Positions 1-10,743 of a stretch of 64,000 bases of DNA are shown one piece after another (position 1 is the first letter of the stretch; every line of letters starts with the position of its first letter). Made by a program: the position numbers and the translations under genes. The stretch comes from Molanna angustata (taxonomy: Eukaryota > Arthropoda > Insecta > Trichoptera > Molannidae). The notes under the pieces were generated by a model. It had not been told where the DNA came from. It did not search any database and saw only the letters and a list, made by a program, of their open reading frames with translations. The stretch spans positions 9,484,299 to 9,548,298 of the forward strand of contig OY754978.1 in the NCBI GenBank assembly GCA_963576475.1, given 5' to 3'.

Positions 1-51
1 GAAATTTGACATATCTGAATATTAACAATCATTGATTGATGAATATTGTTT

Positions 52-345
52 GCCCATGGCCTAGTGGTATGACTTTGGGTTTGATTCCCACCAGATGAAA
101 AAAAAATTATCTGGGCTGGAAACATCGGAAGAAATTTTCATCCAGAATTAAGGCTGCCTGTCCATTGATACGGAGCGAGGCGGCGGAGCGCTCCGCCGCG
201 TCGCTCCGCATCAATGGACAGGCAGCCTAAACTACCCAATGGTACTGATGCCAGGAAATGTATTATAATAATAAACACTTCCTTGCACCCTGCACAAATG
301 GCAAGTTTATTACCATATGGAAATTTCTTCCAACTAACCAACTAT
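52..345 (+). repeat. tRNA-derived SINE (family 1), split by a palindrome
   Basis: The left part has a Pol III A-box-like TGGCCTAGTGG and a B-box-like GGGTTTGATTCCC, the layout of a tRNA-derived SINE head. The right part (about 229-345) is a body/tail reading through CTTGCACCCTGCACAAATGGC and CCATATGGAAATTTCTTCC. Related pieces occur at 27178-27345, 38655-38745 (reverse) and 47868-47935. The copy is interrupted at 151-228 by an unrelated GC-rich palindrome. Non-coding; no functional tRNA fold is complete. Confidence 0.6.
151..228. mobile_element. 78-bp GC-rich near-perfect palindrome inserted in a SINE
   Basis: The arms start AGGCTGCCTGTCCATTGAT (151-169) and end with its exact reverse complement (210-228). 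The centre GGAGCGCTCC is self-complementary and only a few inner bases mismatch. It is far richer in G+C than its surroundings. TTAA borders the left side and TAAA the right, so a short foldback transposon inserted at a TTAA-like site is plausible. It has no coding capacity. Confidence 0.6.
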
Positions 346-1085
346 AAATGATTTAAAAATCAAATAATGAATTATAAATTATTTACATTCATTTCAAAAT
401 TATAATTTTATTGAATAAAAAAAGAATTCATTAAAGAAAAAAAAACTGTTATAATCACAATAATAAAAATAAGGATCATTCCATTAAAATCTGAACTATA
501 CAGAAAGAGAAATAGTAATTATACGGAAATGGTAAAAATAAAAATTTAAATACAAATTGATAATGTACCTACACTTTTGTATGTGTTTTTTGTACAACAA
601 AGTAAAAAATGTAGTTACTTAAAAACACAAATTAAAAGTTTCATTATCAAATAAATTTTTAAAAGTACCTAATTTATTGTAAAAACCTGAATTGAAAATT
701 ATGAGAATACTATATGTATGTATGTTAAACATGAGAACCGTGCTGTGAGTTTGTGCAAAGTGCACAGTCGCAATTTCGCAGTTATTTCGCTCGCATTCCC
801 AGCCCACTGGTGTTCGTACACTTAGTAGAGTCGAGTAATTCACCCAGTGAAAGAGTGCGATCTCTAATTTTTTGAATATGATAGTTTTTCATCACAGGTG
901 TGATCTTTTTATATTTCTAGTGTGAAATTTTAGAATTAAAAATTACGAACAATTTATGTCCTACATTCTTTTAAGCCTTATTTGATACCAACAATGTTGT
1001 ATGATTTTTATTTTTTTTAAGAAATCGATCCCGACGTAAGGACCCCGGCTCTCCGACGCCGCTACTGTAGAATTGACGATTACAT
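346..1085. other. AT-rich stretch with no recognisable gene
   Basis: Simple AT-rich sequence with poly-A and poly-T runs. A reading frame at 619-843 (minus) has no recognisable motif and its composition matches the surrounding non-coding DNA. Nothing else supportable. Confidence 0.5.
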
Positions 1086-1094
1086 TTTTTTTAT

Positions 1095-1263
1095 ATATTA
1101 CTTCTCGGGCAACTAACAGGTACTATGTCATATATTTAACACGCACCCAATAACAAGTTACCACATTATGGAGAGTTACAATATTAATCGTCTCACAGAT
1201 CCATCTGAGAACACAATTAAAAACTGTATCTCCACCGGGAATCGAACCCAGGACCTTTAGATC
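1095..1263 (-). repeat. tRNA-derived SINE (family 2), head-truncated
   Basis: Read on the minus strand, the sequence contains GGTTCGATTCCCGG (Pol III B box) followed by GTGGAGATACAG and a body ending in AACTAACAGG on the plus strand. The same body occurs at 14485-14610, 25547-25748, 27575-27760 and 29724-29932. The A-box half of the tRNA-like head is missing here. Confidence 0.65.
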
Positions 1264-1630
1264 AGTAATATCTAATACATGTATTTATTAAAAATTATAA
1301 ACATATTTACTTATTTTAAAACATTGTTTGCTCTTTGGTTTTTCAAAATAAATACATGCACTATTTAAAATATAAATTATCTACACAATATAAGAAATTG
1401 TATTAAAAAATATTTAAAAAAAAAAAAAATCATTTGTAACTATGTAAATTTTTGATCCAGATGTACCAAATATAGATTCTCTCAAATATGCTCCGTAGCT
1501 TTGGGTTGCTTCAAAATATATCATATTTATACACATTTACACAACATACAAATTGATAGGAAAAATATACATAGCCAATAATTCTCATATAATAATAATT
1601 ATTTTACAGTAGAATCTTCTATTACATAAC

Positions 1631-2533
1631 CAGGGGGCCTACGCAATATGCCAATTTAGCGATAGAGAGAATAAGCAAAGATAACTAAATGTATGGAAAT
1701 GACACTTGTCACGTGACAGGGCTACGCAACATGCCATTGATAAACGATACGTTATACGTTATCTTATATTCGCTGTGATTATTTTCGACGCCTAGCGACG
1801 GCCAAACAAACTGGTTATCGTCGGTAGGCAATGTGCCATATTTCTGACGTTTGGAATGGAAAAATACCGTTTTTTTGGATAATAATGAAACGTCATTAGC
1901 GACTAAAATTTGGTCTGGAACGTGGTATTTTGATAGATATTTCTTTTTCTATTTCATTTATCATTATTTTGTCGTTGAACCTGGTAAATATAAACTTGAA
2001 ATACATTTTAGTTTTAATACATTATGTGAACATGTATTAAAATATACCTACGCAAAATATCTTTTTTTGCATAAGTATTAAAAAAGAAGCATTATAAGCG
2101 TGAAAAATTTACCGCGCAAATTGATATTTTGTTTGATGATTTTTGTATTTAATATAATATTTCAGTTTTATATTGTAGAAATAGTAAACATATACTTATA
2201 ATACCAAAAAAAATTAAGTCAATACATATTGCGTAGGATAACAAATCAAGATATATTTAATTAAATAATAACCGAACACGCGCCAAAGAGAATATAACGT
2301 GCGCCACATAGGCGATGACAGTCAGATTGAGAAAATGAACAGACTGCCAACCTAACCATCATAATGTTTGATTATAGTCGATGGTTTTAACTTTTGGACG
2401 CCAACGACGCTGTAGCGTAGCTTATTCTTGTAATGTGTCTCTTGCCTACGAAATTTATTTCGCTGATCCAATTTAAGAACACTCTTTTCTTGAACGAATA
2501 TAAGATAACATGGCATATTGCGTAGGCCGCCAG
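1631..2533. mobile_element. Non-autonomous DNA transposon with terminal inverted repeats
   Basis: The left end GGGGGCCTACGCAATATGCC (1633-1652) is the inverse of the right end GGCATATTGCGTAGGCCGCC (2512-2531). A second left copy of the terminal motif begins near 1722 (GGCTACGCAACATGCC, then GTTATCTTATATTCG) and matches the right end over a longer distance, so one element may sit beside or inside a relative. The outer left 90 bp also resemble half of the palindrome at 13251-13425. The interior frame at 1851-2081 (76 codons) has no known domain. No transposase is visible. Confidence 0.55.
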
Positions 2534-2967
2534 ATCTCTAAAAATAGTTATATTTCAACAAATTTCAAGTATGAAGTCTTCAATATTAGTAGAATATGAC
2601 CTAAAAAGTCAAAACAGTCGGAAAAATTTTAAAATATTGTAGAAATTATAGAAGTTTATACTACCCATTATTAAAATTTATTTTTTATTATTATGTATTA
2701 TAAAATAAATATTTATTGCATATTTATATTAGGTTGGGGAAAAACTTTCCTCGCATTTTATATGAAAACTCAAGACATTTTTTTTTTCAAGTTTGTTTAC
2801 TACATTTAACTAAAGTATATATGTGCCATTTTGTTCAATGACTTTCTGTCATCTTGTAAGTAGTGACATGATCCCATTGCTGTAGAAATTTTGGGAGTTC
2901 TGATTAAAAAAACGTGACAAGTAATTTTGGCAGTCCTCTCTTGATGTTTACCTGACACTGCCTAAAG

Positions 2968-4849
2968 TTAGACGCATGGTGTCTGTTTCACGGATCTCAG
3001 TCAGCAAAGAACGCAAAAAAGAGGTCAACTACGAGCTACGGAAAACCAAAGCAAAACTCCCAGAAAACTCTTACTTCTCCGAAAATTTCTCCCTGGATGA
3101 AATGAACCTAGCTTTGGGGAATATTAAATGCGGAAAAGCGGCGGGTTTGGATGAAATCTATCCCGAATTTATCAAGAACATGGGCCTACGTGCGAAACAG
3201 TGGCTGCTACAACTTATGAATGAAACAATGACAATGGGAAAACTACCAAAAATTTGGAAGCACTTAAAGGTAGTGGCCATCCTAAAACCAGGCAAAGACG
3301 GAACTAACCCTAATCACTATCGACCAATATCATTACTGTGTGTCCCATATAAAGTGTTAGAAAGGCTCATACTACAACGCATTGCCTCCTCAATAGACGC
3401 AGTAGTTCCCATTGAGCAAGCGGGATTCCGAGCCGGAAGGGATTGCTGTGAACAAGTACTTGCTCTGACCAGCACTATAGAAGCTGGATTTCAAAAAGGA
3501 AAAAAATTCTCGGCAGCTTTTGTTGACCTGTCAGCAGCCTACGATACTGTGTGGCGTCAGGGCCTACTCTTGAAGCTCGCTAGAGTGATACCATGCCGCA
3601 AAATTCTACATTTACTAGACTCCATGTTATCATGTAGATATATAAGAGTATCATTGGAGGGAAAGATGAGCAACAGCAAAGTTCTAAACAACGGGTTACC
3701 ACAGGGATCAGTCCTGGCTCCTGTCCTATTCAACCTATACGTGCATGATATACCTAAGACGGAATCAACTATGTTCCAATATGCGGATGACATTGCCCTC
3801 TTGGCTGGAAGTAGAGATTTAGATGCAGGTGCCCAAGTGTTGGAGCGGGACCTGCAAATGCTATCAGCCTACTTTAAAAACTGGAGACTGAAACCCAATC
3901 CAACAAAAACTAAAATTTCAACATTCCACCTGAATAATAAGCAGTGCAATTCTAAAATCACTGTGCACTTTGAGGGCATCCAACTGCATCAGACTGAGCA
4001 CCCAAAGTACCTTGGTGTTACACTTGATCGTACACTTAACTTCAAAAAACAAGTTGACTCACTATGCGCGAAACTCAAATCAAGAAACAATGTCATTCAA
4101 AAACTGGCGGGGTCTGGATGGGGCGCATGTGCTGACACACTACGAACAGCGGGACTATCACTTGTCTACTCTACTGCTGAATACTGTGCGCCTGTGTGGG
4201 GCGGCAGTGCTCATACCAAAAGGGTGGACACTCAACTTAATACCACCATGAGAACCGTAGCCGGTGTGTTGAAACCCACACAATGTCAATGGCTACCAGT
4301 ACTAGCCAACATTGCTCCTCCCAACATCCGAAGGGCAGCATCTACATTCAGAGAATGGGAAAGGACAAAGAACAACATCTCCCTTCTGAACTTGACCCTG
4401 AGGGATATTCCAGCTACCAGACTGAAATCGAGAAAACCCTTCTGGACCAGAGCCCAAGCTCTGGAGAACAGTAGTTTTACAGTCGAACAAGCCTGGGCCG
4501 AGGAATGGCGAAGTGGACAAATAAAAAACAAGCACCTCATCATGGACCCATCAAAAAGGGTTGCCGGTTTTGACTTAGAGCGCAAAGAGTGGGCAACACT
4601 GAACCGGATTAGGACAGGTTGCAGCAGAAGTGCAGCTGAGCGCCACAAATGGGGCTACATAAGTGACCCTAGTTGTGAGTGTGGCGATCTGGTCCAAACC
4701 ATAGATCACATTGTAACGATGTGTCCATCTCACCGATTCGATGGAGTGATGGAGGATATAAATAACTTGACGACCGAAGCCAGAATATGGCTTAGGGAAC
4801 TAAGTGTAATCTTGTGAGCGCCTGACTCACCATACGAATATATATATAT
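2968..4849 (+). mobile_element. 5'-truncated non-LTR retrotransposon in the mariner
   Basis: The insertion is bounded by an 11-bp target-site duplication, ACTGCCTAAAG, at 2957-2967 and 4850-4860. It ends in a short (TA)n tail, GAATATATATATA. The 5' end lacks an endonuclease domain, the usual result of incomplete target-primed reverse transcription. It separates the mariner C-terminus from the rest of that transposase. Confidence 0.85.
2976..4817 (+). CDS. Non-LTR reverse transcriptase, intact reading frame
   Basis: 613-codon open frame for the reverse transcriptase and C-terminal region of a non-LTR retrotransposon ORF2. Motifs in order: KCGKAAGLDEIYPEFIK, RPISLLCVPYK, QAGFRAGRDC, AFVDLSAAYDTVW (first catalytic Asp), NGLPQGSVLAPVLFNLYV, YADDIALLAG (catalytic Asp pair), then a C-terminal CECG...H...C zinc-knuckle-like segment. 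No RNase H motif and no upstream apurinic endonuclease are visible, so the copy is 5' truncated and the first ATG is not the original start. Clade is uncertain (Jockey or RTE-like). The lack of stops suggests a recent insertion. Activity is unlikely without the 5' half. Confidence 0.8.
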   Translation: MVSVSRISVSKERKKEVNYELRKTKAKLPENSYFSENFSLDEMNLALGNIKCGKAAGLDEIYPEFIKNMGLRAKQWLLQLMNETMTMGKLPKIWKHLKVVAILKPGKDGTNPNHYRPISLLCVPYKVLERLILQRIASSIDAVVPIEQAGFRAGRDCCEQVLALTSTIEAGFQKGKKFSAAFVDLSAAYDTVWRQGLLLKLARVIPCRKILHLLDSMLSCRYIRVSLEGKMSNSKVLNNGLPQGSVLAPVLFNLYVHDIPKTESTMFQYADDIALLAGSRDLDAGAQVLERDLQMLSAYFKNWRLKPNPTKTKISTFHLNNKQCNSKITVHFEGIQLHQTEHPKYLGVTLDRTLNFKKQVDSLCAKLKSRNNVIQKLAGSGWGACADTLRTAGLSLVYSTAEYCAPVWGGSAHTKRVDTQLNTTMRTVAGVLKPTQCQWLPVLANIAPPNIRRAASTFREWERTKNNISLLNLTLRDIPATRLKSRKPFWTRAQALENSSFTVEQAWAEEWRSGQIKNKHLIMDPSKRVAGFDLERKEWATLNRIRTGCSRSAAERHKWGYISDPSCECGDLVQTIDHIVTMCPSHRFDGVMEDINNLTTEARIWLRELSVIL

Positions 4850-5153
4850 ACTGCCTAAAGAATTCTTAAGAGACCGAAACAGGTGGAAATCTGAAGGTGC
4901 AAGGTCAGGGCTATATGGCGGATGCACTAACACCTCGCAGCCAAACTTTTAATTCTTGCTGAGTGGCTAAAGTTGTGTGTGGTCTAGCGTTATCGTGATG
5001 AAAGACCACACTCTTTCTATTGATCAATTCCGGTCGCTTTCTCTCAAATTCTTGCTATAATCTAATCAGTTGTTCACAGTAGAGATCCGAATCGATGGTC
5101 CTGCCCGGTGGTAAAAGCTCATAATGAACAATGGCCTTCCAATCGCACCATAC

Positions 5154-7448
5154 TGCAGAATTTTAGATCTAGTTTTTTCTAATACTGTGGTAACCGTCTC
5201 CAATTCAAATGACCCACTAGTTCCCGAAGACATCCACCACCCATCGTTAGAAATTACAGTCGACCTTAACAAAATTGAATCAATGGCCTATTCCAACTAC
5301 CGGAAATTTTCATTCCATAGAGCTGATTATTCTAGAATCAATGATCAACTCATAAAAATCCCCTGGCTAACTATCCTACAATCTACCGACACAAATGCAC
5401 TTGTCGATGCTTTCTACAATCAAATAAATAAAATTATAAACTTAAACGTTCCACAGACATCTGCTAATCGGAAAAAATACCCTATTTGGTTTAGCCCAGC
5501 TCTTATTCACTTAATCAAAGAAAAAAGTAAATATCTAAAAAAATGGAAAAAATTTAAAATGCCATCCGATTATCACTCTTTTAGCTTACTCAGATCTCGG
5601 CAAAAGCACTTATCAAGAACATGCTACAACAGATATTTAGAATCTGTCGAATCCTCGATCAAATATGACCCTAAAAAAATATGGGCATACATTAAATCCA
5701 AAAAAGACTCCTCCGATTTACCAAATACGATGACTCTCAAAGAAACCACATCCAACTCAGCTCCCGAAATCTGCGAATTATTCTCGACTTATTTCAGTTC
5801 AACATTTATCGACGACGACGAATTAAAAAATTTATCTATAGACGAAATAACCGCTTTACTAAACAACGATAACGGTGTAAACATTGACCATGATACCTTA
5901 CATAGTATAGACATTAACGAAAACATCGTAAAAACTCACTTGAATAAACTAGACATTAACAAAGGACCAGGCAGTGACAATATCCCCGGAATTTTCATCA
6001 GTAAATGTGCAGATAATCTTTTTGTTCCCCTAACTATAATCTATCAAAATTCTGTATGTAACGGTTGCTTTCCTTCCTTATGGAAACAAAGTTACATAAC
6101 ACCAATCTTTAAAAATGGGGCAAAAAATAACATTGAAAATTATCGTCCAATTTCAAAATTACCTCTATTCGGGAAAATCCTTGAAAAAATTGTATACCAA
6201 CAACTATTAACATCTTTCAAAAACAGAATTATCCCTGAGCAACATGGTTTCCTTCCAAATAAATCCGTTTCTACAAATCTCACACTGTTCACTGAATTTA
6301 TTCTCAAGAAAATGGACAACAGAACCCAAGTTGACGCAATTTATACCGATTTCTCAAAGGCTTTCGACCGTGTTAACCATTATATTCTTCTGAAAAAAAT
6401 AAAAAAATTTGGTATCCACGGCAGTTTACTGAGATGGATCATATCATATATTCGGTTCCGAACTCAAACGGTCGTTCTAAATGGTTTCAAATCGAAAACC
6501 AAATATATTTCCTCCGGGGTCGTTCAAGGTTCTCATCTGGGACCACTCCTTTTCAACATTTTTATTAATGACATCAAATTTTCCATTAATTTTGCTCTAT
6601 TTATAATTTACGCCGATGACATGAAACTTTTCTGCACAATAGAATCCTGGGAAGACTGTAATAATCTTCAAAAAGACCTCTTATCAATATTCGAGTATTG
6701 CAAACACAATAAATTATCCCTTAATGCTTCCAAATGTTACTCCATTACTTTCTCAAGAAATAAAACCCAACTAAATTACGAATATTCAATAGATAGTATA
6801 GCCGTTGAAAAAAAAACGGTTATAAAAGACTTGGGGGTCTATGTTGACAGTAAACTTTCCTTCGAGAGACATTTTGACCATATAACCGGTAAAGCTTACC
6901 GTATGCTAGGCTTTCTATTCAGAAATACCAAACAATTCCGAGATTATAAAACGTACATTATATTATACTATGCTCTTGTTCGGAGTCATCTCGAATCCTC
7001 GTCAATTATCTGGAACCCTTCTTACCAAATATATAAAAACCAAATTGAAAGAATTCAAAAATTATTCATCAGACAATTAAACTATAGATTCAGTTTCTCA
7101 AATGTTGACGATTATCTCACTCTTCTTCAAACCTATAATTTAATGAGTCTCGAAAACAGAAGAACTCTAACCGATGCTCTGTTCCTTTATAAAATCATTA
7201 ATAACTTGATTGATTGCCCCGAACTTACAAGCCTAATAAATTATAGAGTCCCTACTAGACCCACCAGACAGAACGAACTTTTCAAAATCACCACGTGTAA
7301 AACCAACTCTTACAAAAATTCATTTATCAACCGAAGTTGCTATTCTTATAATCAACTTTTTAACTCAATTGACCCTTTTCATTTAAATATTGATACTTTT
7401 AAAAAACAAATCCTTTCCGTATTATATTACCCCTTAACGGCTCCCTAA
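5154..7448 (+). CDS. Jockey/CR1-like ORF2: partial endonuclease plus RT
   Basis: About 764 codons are attributable to the element. The open frame can be extended to an ATG at 5124, but those first ten codons are mariner antisense sequence, not part of this protein. Motifs: LDLVFSN and the DPLVPEDIHHPS stretch (end of the endonuclease domain), RPISKLPLFGKILEK, YTDFSKAFDRVNH, SSGVVQGSHLGPLLFN, YADDMKLF. The usual GVPQG motif reads GVVQG here, so a conserved Pro is replaced. The family function is nicking the target and reverse transcribing the element RNA in the nucleus. The truncated endonuclease makes this copy non-autonomous. Confidence 0.8.
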   Translation, partial: CRILDLVFSNTVVTVSNSNDPLVPEDIHHPSLEITVDLNKIESMAYSNYRKFSFHRADYSRINDQLIKIPWLTILQSTDTNALVDAFYNQINKIINLNVPQTSANRKKYPIWFSPALIHLIKEKSKYLKKWKKFKMPSDYHSFSLLRSRQKHLSRTCYNRYLESVESSIKYDPKKIWAYIKSKKDSSDLPNTMTLKETTSNSAPEICELFSTYFSSTFIDDDELKNLSIDEITALLNNDNGVNIDHDTLHSIDINENIVKTHLNKLDINKGPGSDNIPGIFISKCADNLFVPLTIIYQNSVCNGCFPSLWKQSYITPIFKNGAKNNIENYRPISKLPLFGKILEKIVYQQLLTSFKNRIIPEQHGFLPNKSVSTNLTLFTEFILKKMDNRTQVDAIYTDFSKAFDRVNHYILLKKIKKFGIHGSLLRWIISYIRFRTQTVVLNGFKSKTKYISSGVVQGSHLGPLLFNIFINDIKFSINFALFIIYADDMKLFCTIESWEDCNNLQKDLLSIFEYCKHNKLSLNASKCYSITFSRNKTQLNYEYSIDSIAVEKKTVIKDLGVYVDSKLSFERHFDHITGKAYRMLGFLFRNTKQFRDYKTYIILYYALVRSHLESSSIIWNPSYQIYKNQIERIQKLFIRQLNYRFSFSNVDDYLTLLQTYNLMSLENRRTLTDALFLYKIINNLIDCPELTSLINYRVPTRPTRQNELFKITTCKTNSYKNSFINRSCYSYNQLFNSIDPFHLNIDTFKKQILSVLYYPLTAP

Positions 7449-7999
7449 CTTACTATAACACATAAATCCTCTCACACTCACATACACACACACTCACTCA
7501 CACAAACACACAATCACACGCCATATTATACTAATTTTTAAAATATCTTTTATACTGGATAAATATCTTTATACTACTAAATTTATATTGGATTTTATTT
7601 TTTATTTTGTAAACTACCCATTGCTGGAGATAGGTCACCCGCACATTAATGTTGAAATTTAATGAATCATCGCACGGTCGTAAATGCAGTGCCGTTGTAG
7701 GTACCCACTTACAATACATTGATTTTTATGTGACCCCTTCAGTGACGATGTGGCTATATTTTCATTATTTTGTATTCATGCAGTTATATATACATATATA
7801 TATTTTTTTTTCTCTTATGTTACTTTATATTTTCATATTTACATGTTTTCTATGAATGCGTGTACGTGTTCTATGTGAAGTACTAATATATAATAGTCTG
7901 TAATTGGCTCAATTTATATGTAATTGTTTTATATAAAAAAAATTATACAGCTGTTGACTATTTATAAAAATAAATAAAAATAAAATAAAATAAAATACA
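5154..7999 (+). mobile_element. 5'-truncated Jockey/CR1-like non-LTR retrotransposon
   Basis: The second insertion into the same mariner. Mariner antisense sequence stops near 5153 (CCATAC) and resumes near 8000 (ACACAGCATCACC). Element ORF2 runs to 7448, followed by about 550 bp of 3' UTR and a tail of TAAAA-type repeats. Any target-site duplication is short (about 4-5 bp, ATAC) and not secure. The 3' UTR includes a CA-rich stretch at 7465-7520. Confidence 0.8.
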
Positions 8000-8434
8000 C
8001 ACAGCATCACCTTATTGCAAGTCAACCCGGGTTTTGTCACAGTCTGTGAAGCCTGACCGACCTTTGATCATGACCTTTTTGGCACGTTCTTGTCGTAAGT
8101 AATCCACTTTTCATCACCAGTTATCAATCTCTTTAAAAATGGTTTGGTTTCATTATGTCTCAATAAAGAATAGCAAATGAGTACACGGTTCATTAGGTTT
8201 CTTTTAGTGAGCTTGTGTGGCACCCAAATATTGAGGTTTTTTTAATTTAATTTAATTTTATTTTATTTCAGTTTTTAATTTAATTTTATTTTTTTTGTAC
8301 CCAGCTTTTTTCAAATGGGTCAAAACTGTTTTGTGGACTATTCCCAGTTTTTCAGATATTTCGTAACTACTGATATGCCGATCTTACTCCACTGTTTCAA
8401 AAATGGCGTCCATTTTATCTGTATGGAATATGAA

Positions 8435-8485
8435 ATTTTGATGTCAAAGATGCACCAGAGCGAGGTGCATCTTTGACATCAAAAT
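8435..8485. repeat. 22-bp perfect hairpin inside the dead mariner
   Basis: Arms at 8435-8456 and 8464-8485 are exact inverse copies (ATTTTGATGTCAAAGATGCACC in part) around a 7-base loop. One arm encodes the expected mariner NFDVKDAP segment on the minus strand; the other replaces sequence the family would have there. This looks like a local inverted duplication. Confidence 0.7.
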
Positions 8486-8703
8486 TCCCAGATTGAAAAC
8501 ACTTACACGAACTTTGTGCTACTCTCTGACATTGCATTAAGTCCATAAAAGTCACAAATTTTTTCACGGCTTGCGTTGCATTTTTTCCTTTTTTGTAATA
8601 AAATTTTAAAATGTATCAAATTTCTTCATTAGATTCACACATTTTGACAGAAAAACAAATGAAAAATAGCTGGAAACAACTTTTTTGAAATGTAACCTGC
8701 CAC

Positions 8704-8890
8704 CAGGGGGCAAGTCTGGTCCAACTGGCGAAATCAAAACCCTCATGATTACCCATATCACGGATATAATTATCATACGGAGTTCTATGACATCTAAAGA
8801 TATTATACATCTCCATATAATAATTATATCCATGATATGGGTAATCGTGAGGGTTTTGATTTCGCCGGTTGGACCAGACTTGCCCCCCTG
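8704..8890. mobile_element. Palindromic MITE, family P1 (copy 1)
   Basis: 187-bp near-perfect palindrome with termini CAGGGGGCAAGTCTGGTCCA and its inverse, each followed by GAAATCAAAACCCTCA and CCATATCA.GGATATAATTAT. No coding capacity. Other copies: 17496-17683, 53411-53676 (a compound copy), 57436-57601 and 57750-57881. It abuts the right end of the mariner remnant. Confidence 0.85.
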
Positions 8891-8894
8891 GTCA

Positions 8895-10590
8895 TCAATT
8901 CCTTAAATAGACATCTCTAAATGATTGATGAATAGTCAGGTTTAGGAATAATGTCAGTGGCTGAAATAACACATTATTTGATTGATTTTGACTAGACGGG
9001 AATGTCAAATTTATCTAATTTTGTGTACCTATATGACAATATTTATTATTGCGTGTACAATAGAGATCATTGTGGCTTTCACCTAAAATCCTGGATTTTG
9101 AAGAGGAGAATAAAAAAAAACAATTTTCAAATTCTAATTATATAGTAAGACAATGAGTATTGAATGAAAAAAATATATAATATTATTCAAACATTGACAT
9201 GAGTTGAAATTCACTAACAATATAAATTAAGAACCCAATATAATATACTATAAACATCGAGATTCCATTGAGAGATGTGTGAAAAGAAGCAGCCTAAACT
9301 TAATTGAAATCAAATTGAAGCACAAAACAATTAAAATGATCTAAAAATACAATTATTAAATAGGGGAAATATTGTAAATAATGTCATGCAATCTGTATTA
9401 TGAAACATGAAAAAGAGAAGCGAGAAAATGAATACATAACTAGAAATCATGAACATCGATAATGAAATACCTAATAATACTACAATAATCAATGAAAGTG
9501 CAATATGAATGGAAAAAACAGTACAAGCATAATAATAAAATATTTATAACAATACAAGTATATTAAAAAAACTTATGATAAAGGTAACATGTCCAATTTA
9601 TTTACTTATATAAAAAAAATCACAATACATTTGAATATTCAAGCAAAGTTGAAACTATAGTTGAACAATTTTTATAAACATAAAAAATATTACCATTCAT
9701 AAAAATATTCAAAAATATAAACTAACTAAACAAATTATTTTTAAACCTATTCATGCTGAATCTTTAAAAACAAAATAGTGTAATTAGGATTCATCGCAAT
9801 TTTACTGTACATTAAATCATTAAAAAATTTCATTTCATCTGTCGAAATGAAAACAAATTAAAATAATATTTACTGTCAGTTATTATATTATTTCAAAATA
9901 ATCTTATAACTTTTCCTGTTGATGTTTATTAAATTGTATGTAAATGTAAAAATAAATATTTAACATAGAGAATGCGCACTAATGCTCTTGAAATAAGTAT
10001 AAACACAGACATCTGTGGATAATTTGTAACAACTAACTCAAATTCAGAACAAAGTTTTAGTTTGTACAAATTTATAATGAAAAAAAATGGGGCCTCACTT
10101 ACTATTTGCAATTTGATGATTAGGCAGTTTCGACCAAGCAAAAAACTTGGTAAGCGTCGGTTTGAACTCAAATAGCAAATAGACCAAATATGTTTTACTG
10201 ATCACGTAGGCAAAATGCAGCAGTATATGTGAAACCACCAACAAATATAGAAAAACAAAAAAATAAACACACTAAATAAATAAAATTTGGACATGACACT
10301 TTTACACTGAGTATCCTCCCAATTTTAAAATATGCAAATTGAAAATTTGATGTCCTAAAATCTTTAGAAAGTATTTTTCAAAAGTCTAGATATATATTTA
10401 CGTTACAAATATTGCACTGTGCTCCAACAAAAACTCAACCAATTTTGTAGACATATTAGATATTCAAAAGCATAGAGCACTCGCTCTGGGGTGAATTGCC
10501 AAGAATGAAAAAAAAAAGATATTCTATAAGAAAACATATCATTTTATTTATAACACTGAGTTAATACTATACTTGTGGCAATTTATAATG
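8895..10590. other. AT-rich non-coding stretch
   Basis: No recognisable gene, SINE or transposon terminus. It lies downstream of the Crtc exons in the Crtc orientation, so it could contain Crtc 3' UTR or intergenic DNA. The frame at 9929-10171 has no known motif. Confidence 0.4.
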
Positions 10591-10598
10591 GGGTTTTT

Positions 10599-10743
10599 TG
10601 ACATTTAGGCTCTCATAAAGTTTTGAAATTATTGAAAGCTAAACACGTGGGGGAATAAATGTGGTACTCCATTAAGTACAGCATTTATCCTTCCATGCTT
10701 AGCTTTCAAATAATTACGTAACTTAATGAAATGTCCAAACGTC
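10599..10743. mobile_element. Diverged foldback (MITE-like) element
   Basis: An imperfect inverted repeat. The left arm reads GACATTT, then AAATTATTGAAAGCTAA and GAATAAATG; the right arm reads the inverse CATTTATCC, TTAGCTTTCAAATAATT, AAATGTC. The centre is GTACTCCATTAAGTAC. More mutations separate the arms than in the other palindromic MITEs here, suggesting an older element. Confidence 0.55.

Larger units (their letters stand above)
2729..8697 (-). pseudogene. Dead mariner transposase, interrupted by two retrotransposons
   Basis: Minus-strand mariner remnant in three pieces: about 8697-8000 (N-terminal part), 5153-4850, and 2956-2729 (C-terminus). Translated fragments show ITGDEKWITYD (first catalytic Asp), [23 protein letters not shown] (second Asp), [13 protein letters not shown] (third Asp) and a terminal QKVIEQNGTYI. 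This is the DD34D layout of mariner. The left terminus TTAGGTTGGGGAAAAACTTTCC is a typical mariner end; the right terminus is only weakly recognisable. Stops and frameshifts occur (for example a stop where the C-terminal RWQK Trp is expected), and an AT-rich insertion lies near 8240-8300. It cannot encode an active enzyme. Confidence 0.8.

Noticed and set aside
1851..2081. Transposase in the TIR element
   Set aside because: 76 codons, F/Y-rich, no DDE or DNA-binding motif visible.
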